A stretch of 35,233 nucleotides of DNA from a bacterium. GTDB lineage: Bacteria; Ratteibacteria; UBA8468; B48-G9; DTJG01. The stretch is from positions 1 to 35,233 of the forward strand of contig JAKPDB010000061.1 in assembly GCA_029552985.1 (NCBI GenBank). The letters run 5' to 3'. The notes beneath the pieces were generated by a model, which saw only the letters and a program-made list of their open reading frames with translations, did no database searches and was not told the DNA's origin. Shown here in pieces: positions 7,752 to 16,146 of the stretch. The translations under genes were made by a program, and so were the position numbers. Position 1 is the stretch's first letter; the number at the start of each line of letters is the position of its first letter.

Positions 7752-10307
7752 TTAAAATTCAATCATCACGATATCATTAATATCAAGCGGCATGGAAAAG
7801 TCAACTTTATATCCTTTACCAGATGGTTTTGCATTGAATTTTAATATGCCGGATTCACAGGAGATCACTTTTGACGGCTTTTTTGTCACTTCAATTACAG
7901 CATTCAGCTTTTCTATTGGCTGGTAAGTGAAATTTGCCAGTACAAGGCAGGTTCCGTTTTGAGAATCATAAACACCTGCCTCAACAACAGGATGAGAAAT
8001 GTCCACAAGTTTTTTCCCATTTTTAATGATTTCGCCAAGCACCCATTTCCTTATATTATCCTGCCACTTTTCTTTCAGGGCATTTGCGATAAACTTTGCT
8101 TCTTTTCCATAGGCAATGGCTGGACAACTTCCAATATATTCAGCAATTCCTTTACCATACTGGTTCCTGACACCTGCCGGGCTTCCATCATCAAAGGTTG
8201 CGATGACTTTGCCAGTTGAAACCCTGAAATTGATTTTTGCTCCTATCGCACCGATTTTGCACTCGTACGAGGTATTCGAACCTGGAGTAATGGTATCGAG
8301 GTAGTTTATTTCGTTCAATGCACCACGGATATGCCATCGACCCTGTTGAACAAGGACATCCGGATGTGGTCTTATTCCAAAAACTTCAGCGAGCCCCGGA
8401 ATTTTTTCATTGAATTGATTCCTCGTTCCTGCACCGCAACTACCGCGTATGTAACCACCGTTTTTTACCCATCTTTTTATTTCTTCAATCGCTTGCTGGT
8501 GAATGCAAGGATCTGTCACATAAAGAACTGAGTAATTTTTCAGTTTTCCAGCAATGATATCTTGTTCTGTTAGCATATCCACAAGATATTGCTGATGGGT
8601 GAGTGCAAGGTATGTCAGGCGTCTTTCAAGCATATGAACATACCCGTATGGTTGCCAGAGGTCAGAAGAAATACTATACAGAAGAGCAACATTTGTTGGT
8701 CTTGTTCTGCCATCAGCAAGGATATGTTCTGCCCGGGCTAATTGTTTTGTGATTTTTGCAATTCCATCATATTCGCCGCGCAGGTCAGACCAGTAATTTT
8801 CTGTGCTTGTTGCGGTTGGCCCGTATGTCCAGTAAAAGAAATGTTTTGCTCCCTGACATAGTGCTGAGGCAGTTTTCAATCTGAGGTTGATTTCATCACT
8901 TGGGGTAATCCATGCCATAATTGGCATTGTTGAATTACTGCCACTTCTAAAGATTGATGCTTGAAATCCCATCAGTTGAAATCCCTCCCATGTCCAGTTA
9001 GGACCATACATGTATTGAAGTCCCATCCAGTCCTCAATGCCTGCCATATCTACTGCTTTCCGCCTTGCCATGTCAAACCAGTCACAGGCAAGTGGAGTAG
9101 AACCCCAGGCAGGATTGGGTCCCATTCCCATACCCAGACCTGTTCCTGCAAAATAGGGATGGTCTGCGACAAGAGTTGAGGTATAAACATCGTTTGAAAT
9201 ATATTTGTGGACTGCTTCAGTAAGCCATCTAAACCTTTCATTTGTTGAAATCTGTCTGAATCTTGATGTATAGTAGAATAACCTGTTGGCAGCCGATGAA
9301 TTTTTCTTTTGTTGTTCTTTCAGTGCATCTGGCGTTTCGATCGGGACTGCTTCTTCAATTTTTTTTACTCCGATGTCCTCTGGTCTTACTTTTTGCTGTT
9401 TTAAATATGCGTGGAAGTTTTCAATCGCCACTGGATTATTTTTGATTTGTGGGCATGTGACTTCGTCTGAAAAATTGAAAGGTGAGCCTGGTTCTATTAC
9501 GATATTCTGCTTCCTGTACTGCTCTGCAATTTTTTTCACCTGTGTTTCTGTATCATCTTTTGATACTTCTGGTCCGAAATTTGCCCACATGTGTCCTGGT
9601 GACCTAAATTTATAATTTTCTTTTACTTCTTTTGTTTGATTACCTACAGTGTTAAAGCCGAGTAACCAGAGAACTTTTGCTTCTTTCAGGTTCAATTCTT
9701 CGCGCTGGGGTGCCCAAAATGATGTTTGAATTATGAGCGTTTGAGGGGAATATCTTTTGCCGCCTGTTGCCTGATTTGCCCATGTGAGATGTCTTTCTGT
9801 CATCTGACTTGCTGTTTCAAGAGATTCAGCATCTTTCTTAATATCGTTTGAGACAAGAAAACTTGTTAAACTTCCTTTGTAGGATTCTTCAAATTTTTTT
9901 ACTACCTTTGTTTCGTCAGGCAAAGTGGCAAGTTCAATAATGACCTTTCTTTCGGGATATGGCTTATCAGTAATAAAGTCAGCTGTGATGTTTGGAAATT
10001 CAGCAATCCCGCCAGAGCGGTTAAGTCGGCCATGCAGAGATTTTCCTGCGTGTCTTTTTAAGTCAAACCATGGTGTAAAGGTTCCTGCTTTCACCCAAAA
10101 TTGAGAGTTTTGATGAGCATTTCCTGGTACATAAGCAGAAGGAATATACCAGTTTGGAATGTGAATATAACCGCCAATTTTCACATAATAATTTGCATCT
10201 TTTGGTTCTATCATTTTAAATCTGACATATATTGATTCTTCATCTTGAGCAAGGATAAGTGATGTGAAAGAGGCAATCATGAGAGCAAAAGTACTTAAAA
10301 TTTTCAT
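7752..10307 (-). CDS. Large secreted glycoside-hydrolase-like protein with beta-galactosidase-trimerisation (GATase-like) C-terminal domain
   Basis: N-terminal signal-like MKILSTFALMIASFTSLILA; TIM-barrel-like centre (EPGSPFNFSDE, GIEDWMGLQYMYG, GAKHFFYWTYGP); NVALLYSISSDLWQPYGYVHMLERR...YSVLYVTDPCIHQQAIEEIKRWVKNGGYIRGS. Confidence 0.6.
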   Translation of the reverse strand: MKILSTFALMIASFTSLILAQDEESIYVRFKMIEPKDANYYVKIGGYIHIPNWYIPSAYVPGNAHQNSQFWVKAGTFTPWFDLKRHAGKSLHGRLNRSGGIAEFPNITADFITDKPYPERKVIIELATLPDETKVVKKFEESYKGSLTSFLVSNDIKKDAESLETASQMTERHLTWANQATGGKRYSPQTLIIQTSFWAPQREELNLKEAKVLWLLGFNTVGNQTKEVKENYKFRSPGHMWANFGPEVSKDDTETQVKKIAEQYRKQNIVIEPGSPFNFSDEVTCPQIKNNPVAIENFHAYLKQQKVRPEDIGVKKIEEAVPIETPDALKEQQKKNSSAANRLFYYTSRFRQISTNERFRWLTEAVHKYISNDVYTSTLVADHPYFAGTGLGMGMGPNPAWGSTPLACDWFDMARRKAVDMAGIEDWMGLQYMYGPNWTWEGFQLMGFQASIFRSGSNSTMPIMAWITPSDEINLRLKTASALCQGAKHFFYWTYGPTATSTENYWSDLRGEYDGIAKITKQLARAEHILADGRTRPTNVALLYSISSDLWQPYGYVHMLERRLTYLALTHQQYLVDMLTEQDIIAGKLKNYSVLYVTDPCIHQQAIEEIKRWVKNGGYIRGSCGAGTRNQFNEKIPGLAEVFGIRPHPDVLVQQGRWHIRGALNEINYLDTITPGSNTSYECKIGAIGAKINFRVSTGKVIATFDDGSPAGVRNQYGKGIAEYIGSCPAIAYGKEAKFIANALKEKWQDNIRKWVLGEIIKNGKKLVDISHPVVEAGVYDSQNGTCLVLANFTYQPIEKLNAVIEVTKKPSKVISCESGILKFNAKPSGKGYKVDFSMPLDINDIVMIEF

Positions 10308-10315
10308 GTTCCTCC

Positions 10316-12163
10316 TTATTGAGAAGTATAAAAATTTATTATGGATTGACTGTGTCTAATCATGTAATCAACATTGACAAAGTCTTCAAGAAACAAACGA
10401 TTGTCTTCAAAAAATGCAATGATCTTTTTTTCTGTTTCAATCATACTGCTGATGTTTTGTTGTTTCAATTCTTTCCAGGAATTTTTGCCAAGTAAAACAT
10501 ATTCAAGCCACAACTGGTATTTTTGTTTTAATGGTTCTTCCAGTGAATTAAAAATCCCTTTTGCAAGATTCACAATATCTAATGGGATTTCATTGTTTTG
10601 GTCGCTAATAGCATTTGATATGGTTCTTAAAATATTTTTCAGCACTTCTGCTCTTTCTCCTGCAATTGCTCTGTAATATTCCATCACAAGTTTGTCAGTG
10701 CTTTGAGAATTTTCCCACAGTTGTTGCGGAAGATAGGAGTAAAATCTTCCATCAGGCCAGAAGCCAGGGTAGGGTGGAGAGCAGTCGTAAAATACCTTCA
10801 TTCCAGATTTTACAAACCAGTTAATTTCATCTTCAACAACAGCAGGTTCAGGTTGATAAAGATACCGTGACCTATCAGACTTTTCTGTTTGGTCGTGAAA
10901 TACAAGCTGGTAGTAAGAAAACACTCCGAAAGATGAACCAGTTTTTTCCAGGTAAGGAAGCCATTTTGATAGCAAAATTCCGTATTCTCTGTCATCAACA
11001 GGATTTATTGGTTCTTCATCGGGATATTTTGTGCCCAGAGTTAATTGTGATTGAGAAAATCCCGGATCGAAAACCCTGTATTGATAATGTCTGAGATAAG
11101 GGCAAAAAATTGTATAAGTGTTTGAAGAAACAGGAAGGTTCTTACCAGGAAGATGAAGCATGTTTGAGTAGCAAAGAAGTTCAATAGGAATAAATCTACC
11201 AAGTTTTTCCGAAACTTCAAGGGCAATCCGATACATCATTTCATACGGTGATTGTTCTCGGCAATTCTGGCACTGGCACCAGTTGTTAATGCCATCGTGT
11301 GGCCAGAGAGAAAAAATATAGGTTTCAGGATGGTTATTAATGAATTCAACGACTGCCTTAACATAAAGTTCTCGCATCTTCGAATTTGTATAACATGGCT
11401 GTATTTTTGACCGCCATCTTTTTTTAATATCAGGAGAACTTACTACGGATGTGATACAGCGATTTCCATTCCTCATGCCGAATATGTCTGGCATCACGTG
11501 ATAAATGGATTCAGGAATGAAAAAATCAATTGCATGACAGCCAATAGCGAGCCTTATTCCAAATCTATCGCACCATCTTATAAACTCCTGTTTTCTCGTA
11601 TAATTTTCCCAGCGGGAAGCATTGATATCAAGCAGGTTCCATCCATTTCTGACCATCCATTTTAAGAATTTCTCTGAAAATTGATAGTTTTCATTTTTTG
11701 GCGAAAATTCAAAACCTCTGAACGGGACTCTGGGTCTGTATGTTTTTTCAATTTCTAATACTGGTTTTGCAAATGCTATGTCACGTTCACTGGTCCCATA
11801 CCACCTGATACCAGTGATGTTTTTAATAGTCTGGTAAAAACCATAGATTGCTCCTTCTGCGCCGCCACCGACCACCCAGATGCTGTTGGCATCTTTGATT
11901 ACCTGGCTTGTTTGAATGTCATTTTCATAATCACACATCTGGCTGAAACTAGTGAGATGTTTGTTTTTTGAAGGTACCTTGATGGAAATTTTGTTTTGTA
12001 CATGCTGCGGTATCTGATACGACTCCAATAAAGAGATAACATTGATATTCAACTCAGGTACAGGGATTTTTTTTCTTCTGCAGAGATATAAAATATCTGC
12101 AAGTTCCCTGTTAAGAAAGATTTTCTTACCATCATCAAGATTTGAGTATTCTATTATTATCAT
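10316..12163 (-). CDS. DUF4838-type protein without an obvious signal peptide
   Basis: SIWVVGGGAEGAIYGFYQTIKNITGIRWYGTSE, RVPFRGFEFSP, IFSLWPHDGINNWCQCQNC; ATG at 12163 preceded by AAAAGGACC. Confidence 0.8.
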   Translation of the reverse strand: MIIIEYSNLDDGKKIFLNRELADILYLCRRKKIPVPELNINVISLLESYQIPQHVQNKISIKVPSKNKHLTSFSQMCDYENDIQTSQVIKDANSIWVVGGGAEGAIYGFYQTIKNITGIRWYGTSERDIAFAKPVLEIEKTYRPRVPFRGFEFSPKNENYQFSEKFLKWMVRNGWNLLDINASRWENYTRKQEFIRWCDRFGIRLAIGCHAIDFFIPESIYHVMPDIFGMRNGNRCITSVVSSPDIKKRWRSKIQPCYTNSKMRELYVKAVVEFINNHPETYIFSLWPHDGINNWCQCQNCREQSPYEMMYRIALEVSEKLGRFIPIELLCYSNMLHLPGKNLPVSSNTYTIFCPYLRHYQYRVFDPGFSQSQLTLGTKYPDEEPINPVDDREYGILLSKWLPYLEKTGSSFGVFSYYQLVFHDQTEKSDRSRYLYQPEPAVVEDEINWFVKSGMKVFYDCSPPYPGFWPDGRFYSYLPQQLWENSQSTDKLVMEYYRAIAGERAEVLKNILRTISNAISDQNNEIPLDIVNLAKGIFNSLEEPLKQKYQLWLEYVLLGKNSWKELKQQNISSMIETEKKIIAFFEDNRLFLEDFVNVDYMIRHSQSIINFYTSQ

Positions 12164-12180
12164 TTCAGGTCCTTTTTTAT

Positions 12181-12209
12181 ATCATACCAGAGTTATAATA
12201 CTGTTTCAA
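12181..12209 (-). promoter_or_regulatory. Putative sigma70-type promoter for the minus-strand gene run
   Basis: Reverse strand TTGAAA (12204-12209), 17-bp spacer, TATGAT (12181-12186), just upstream of ATG at 12163. Confidence 0.45.
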
Positions 12210-12258
12210 TAATAAACAATTTACCTTGTTGGCCGTCAAATTTTCAGAAGTATTCTAT

Positions 12259-12287
12259 CTGTCAAACCTGAGATATGTTAATATAAA
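12259..12287 (+). promoter_or_regulatory. Putative sigma70-type promoter for the plus-strand gene run
   Basis: CTGTCA (12259-12264), 17-bp spacer, TATAAA (12282-12287); AAGGAG at 12294-12299 and ATG at 12306. Confidence 0.35.
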
Positions 12288-12305
12288 TACATCAAGGAGA
12301 ATAAA

Positions 12306-13832
12306 ATGAAGATAAATGTGAATCCTAAAAAAAGAATTTTTCTTAATACAGACGGCCTTACTCAATGGGACCTGAATATTTATCAGAGATTTCCAGAACC
12401 TGAAAAGGTGAAAATAAGCGGTCTCGAACCAGGTAGTTGTGGGTCCTGGGATAGTGGGCTTACCACTATCTGGGGCACTGTTTTGAAAGAAAAGAATCTT
12501 TTCAGAATGTGGTACTGGGGACAGCCAGAAACTCCTTCCTATGATGTCAGTCCTGATTTGCCTTTTGTTTGTTATGCAGAAAGTGAAGATGGTATCGACT
12601 GGAATAAGCCAGACCTTGGCATTACCGGGAAAAATAAGTACCCGGGAAATAATCTGTTAACCTTACCTGGTTGCTGTATGGGGGTTGTTCATGCTCTTCC
12701 AAAAACAGATGCAAAATATCTGATGGCACTTATTCGCTATAATGTTCCTCTGGTCCCTGATGTTACTGACATTCCTGAAAATAAACTGGATTGTCCAGGA
12801 GGTACCTATATATACGCATCAGATGATGGGTTGCACTGGAGATTACTGACAAAGGTGTTTATGCACGGTGACTGGGCTTGCCTTTATGCGGATAAAGAAA
12901 CAAACAGATACCTTCTTTACAATAAAGTTGGGGCAATGCATGGGCTTACCTCGCGCAGGTCAGCCATTGTGGTACAGAGTGAAGATGGTATACACTGGGA
13001 GGGCTATGACGGAGTAGGTGCCTGGCATGAATGCTTTGTTCCTGATGATTATGATGACGTAATCGCGAAACAGTATGGTGGAATACTTGCTGAATATTAT
13101 GGGGTTGGTATATATAGATGCGGGGATATTCTTGTTTCAGTGGAAGACATTTTCATTGTATGGCCTCCATTACGACAATGTTTTGCTCAGAATCCAAACG
13201 GTCTATGCCACTTTAGATTAGGTTTTTCTCATGACGGTTTAATATGGAGGCATCCACCAGGTAGACCAGTATGGCTATCTTTAGGATGTCCGGGAGAATT
13301 TGATGCCGGATTTATGGTTCCATCAAGCTCATTTGTTGAACATAATGACGAATTATTCTTTTATTATGGTGGTTCAAGATACGATCATGGCTGGTGCATC
13401 AATTCTGATTTTAGCTTGAACAGAAACATTCCTCTGTCTGACCATAAAAACACTGCAAAAATTATGATGGCAAAAATAAAGAAAGATAGATTTGCAAGTC
13501 TTTCATCTACCTATTCAGGCCGTTTTGATGTTGATGCAGAACATAGGTATGGAGATTTTCTTTATATTAACTGTCGCTGTAACAGTCCTGATAGTTATAT
13601 CAGAGTAGCCATTGCTGAAAAGCAGGGTCCATATCACGGTGCATTAAGAAAATCCGAGAATTTGCCTGGTTTTGGTTTTGATGACTGCATTCCTGTAACA
13701 GGCGACCATATTCGTGGTTGTGTAAAATTCAAAAACAACCACCTCACCAGTATTTCAACTGATATGCCGATAACATTGCGGTTTGAATTGAATAAAGCCG
13801 AGATTTTTGGCTATGAATGGGATGATGAGTAA
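12306..13832 (+). CDS. Five-bladed beta-propeller glycoside-hydrolase-like protein (GH43/GH32-type fold)
   Basis: YAESEDGIDWNKPDLG, IYASDDGLHWRLL, VQSEDGIHWEGYDG, FSHDGLIWRHPPGRPVW; RBS AAGGAG. Confidence 0.7.
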   Translation: MKINVNPKKRIFLNTDGLTQWDLNIYQRFPEPEKVKISGLEPGSCGSWDSGLTTIWGTVLKEKNLFRMWYWGQPETPSYDVSPDLPFVCYAESEDGIDWNKPDLGITGKNKYPGNNLLTLPGCCMGVVHALPKTDAKYLMALIRYNVPLVPDVTDIPENKLDCPGGTYIYASDDGLHWRLLTKVFMHGDWACLYADKETNRYLLYNKVGAMHGLTSRRSAIVVQSEDGIHWEGYDGVGAWHECFVPDDYDDVIAKQYGGILAEYYGVGIYRCGDILVSVEDIFIVWPPLRQCFAQNPNGLCHFRLGFSHDGLIWRHPPGRPVWLSLGCPGEFDAGFMVPSSSFVEHNDELFFYYGGSRYDHGWCINSDFSLNRNIPLSDHKNTAKIMMAKIKKDRFASLSSTYSGRFDVDAEHRYGDFLYINCRCNSPDSYIRVAIAEKQGPYHGALRKSENLPGFGFDDCIPVTGDHIRGCVKFKNNHLTSISTDMPITLRFELNKAEIFGYEWDDE

Positions 13833-16146
13833 AAAAATCTTGATGTTTATCGTGATCTTGTTTTCTGCAATAGTGTTCAGCCAGGAAAAGAAGGTTGAAT
13901 TAAGGGATATCATTCAGGCATTTCAGAAAAACGAATTTGATTTGACAATTGAACTTGCAAGTAGAGCAATCAAGGAAGGTTTAGACCAACCTGATTTGTA
14001 TTTTTATCTTGGTATGGCGTATGCAAAAATTGGAAAAAACCAGGAAGCAATTCAAGCATTCAGAACATTTCTCAATAATACCGATTATTCAAAAAACCAA
14101 TGGAACATAAGACAGGCATTTCAGAATCTTGTTAATATTTACAGGGACGCTAAAAAGTTTGAGTCCACTGTTGAAGATGGCGTCATTTTCCTTGAAAAAA
14201 TGAAGGTCGCTAACAACACAGAACAACTCCAGTTATTCTGCAAAAACATTATTGCAGAGGCGCTGAAGGAAATAGGAAATCAAAGAAGTACCAGTAATGA
14301 TTTTGTCGGAGCAATAGAGGCATACAAGAGAGCTCTTGAATATAAACCGGATGACCCTTCATCCTATGTGAGAATCGCGATATATTATAAGAATCTGGGG
14401 GAAAATGAACTTGCAGCCAAATATTTTTTGAAATCCGCAACCCTCTGGAGTGCCTGGTCCGGCAAGATCTCACCATTGTTTTCTGCTACTGAACTCATAT
14501 GGGAATCAGGAAAATTTGAGGAGTTTGCAGGAATAGTAGAAAATGACCCGTTTTCATACAATTTTCTTCTCGCGATGGCAGAAATGAAAAAACACAAATT
14601 TCAGGATGCGTTTTTGAGGATAAAAAAAATAGAAGAAAGCGCTGGCTCTAATGGAAATGTATCAGAAAGAATTTTGAAAAACTGGTATAAATGGTTTGGA
14701 GAGGATGCAAACTTTTTTTATTGCTTTGTCGTTGCTTTCCCCGAACATCAGACGGCATCGTGGGCTATTGATATGATGACAAATGTCGCGACAAGAGATT
14801 CTGACACAGCAAAAGTAATAAGAGAAAAAATTGTGCCATCGTTGGCTGAATTTTTTGAAAAAAACAAACAATCTCCAGGCGTGAAAAAACTTTTCCCAAA
14901 ATTGGTTGACTTAAAATTCGCAGGGATTCCTGAGACCGCGGAAACAGCCAGAGAAAAAATCAAAATGTATGAAGAATTGAAAGAAAAAGTTTCTGATGAA
15001 GATGTGATTCAGGATATTATTCGAAGGGAAGCATCGCTTTATGCTGATATCCTTTCTGATTATGCGAAAGGGAAGGAACTTTATGAATTACTTGTTAACA
15101 GGTACAAACAGAAAAGTGCGATTCAACCATTTGCGAAATGCTTGATAAATCTTGAACAATTTGACCAGGCATATCAAATTCTTACACAGTATCTTTCTGA
15201 TAAAAGTGTTGGTGAATACGGCAGATTTCAGGCAGCACAGCTTTTAATTCAGGCGAATTTTTTTGATGAAGGAATAAAAATTCTTAATGAAATTGCTTCA
15301 GCTACGAAAAACAGGTCAATGATACAACAGGTGAAGGATATATTGAAAAATTTTAAACTGTATTTGAAAGACGATACGATGATTGAAAGTGCCACAAAAT
15401 TTGTTGTTCTCAATCTAAATAAGAAAAAATACTATTTCACCAATTTTACTTCCCTTACAGAGGATTGCGCACTCCTTTTTCAGGAAACTGAAATGCTTGA
15501 AATTATTCCTTTTGCCACTGAAAGGAAGTATGTTGATTGCGATATCGAATGTATTTCTGACGATGAAATTTCTTTAACAGAGCCGTACACGATGATATTT
15601 CAGAAGGATAACAAATATTTTGTTAAATTAAAAAGAAGAATTTCATTTAGCCCTGATAGATGGAGGAAATCAGAAGGTATTTCACTGATTTTTCCATGGC
15701 ACGACATTACCACAAACCAGATAAAGGTCGTGCGCAACTATTCAACAGAAGGGGAATTTGGAATATCTTCGATATCTTTTGAAAAATTGAAGCCGGGGAT
15801 GAGAATTGAGGTGTATTTTTCAACAAGAGCTGGAAGATTTGAATCTGTTCTGCCTGAATCATCTGAACCAGGTCCTGGTGGCGCAATGATTTTTCAACCA
15901 TCAGATGAGAAATTCGAAGTAAAAATCAAATTCAAGCCAAATGCTGATTTACTTGCATATTATCCAAGAGTGAGAGTTATCATGGAAGACAAAACAGAAC
16001 CAAAAAAAGATGAGAGTAGTTTCCCACTGTCTTTGAGAACAGATAAGACAGAATTTCGGATTACATTTGGTACAGATTTAAGAGTGCATTCCATTTTACG
16101 GACAGATGAGATTGTTTATGAAATTGATGAGAAAATTGACATTTAA
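13822..16146 (+). CDS. Secreted TPR-repeat protein with uncharacterised C-terminal region
   Basis: Start chosen at MMSKKILMFIVILFSAIVFSQ (signal peptide); ORF extends to 13807. TPR-like repeats (DLYFYLGMAYAKIGKNQEAIQAFRTFL, GAIEAYKRALEYKPDDPSSYVRIAIYYKNLGENELAAKYF). Overlaps the upstream stop codon. Confidence 0.8.
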   Translation: MMSKKILMFIVILFSAIVFSQEKKVELRDIIQAFQKNEFDLTIELASRAIKEGLDQPDLYFYLGMAYAKIGKNQEAIQAFRTFLNNTDYSKNQWNIRQAFQNLVNIYRDAKKFESTVEDGVIFLEKMKVANNTEQLQLFCKNIIAEALKEIGNQRSTSNDFVGAIEAYKRALEYKPDDPSSYVRIAIYYKNLGENELAAKYFLKSATLWSAWSGKISPLFSATELIWESGKFEEFAGIVENDPFSYNFLLAMAEMKKHKFQDAFLRIKKIEESAGSNGNVSERILKNWYKWFGEDANFFYCFVVAFPEHQTASWAIDMMTNVATRDSDTAKVIREKIVPSLAEFFEKNKQSPGVKKLFPKLVDLKFAGIPETAETAREKIKMYEELKEKVSDEDVIQDIIRREASLYADILSDYAKGKELYELLVNRYKQKSAIQPFAKCLINLEQFDQAYQILTQYLSDKSVGEYGRFQAAQLLIQANFFDEGIKILNEIASATKNRSMIQQVKDILKNFKLYLKDDTMIESATKFVVLNLNKKKYYFTNFTSLTEDCALLFQETEMLEIIPFATERKYVDCDIECISDDEISLTEPYTMIFQKDNKYFVKLKRRISFSPDRWRKSEGISLIFPWHDITTNQIKVVRNYSTEGEFGISSISFEKLKPGMRIEVYFSTRAGRFESVLPESSEPGPGGAMIFQPSDEKFEVKIKFKPNADLLAYYPRVRVIMEDKTEPKKDESSFPLSLRTDKTEFRITFGTDLRVHSILRTDEIVYEIDEKIDI

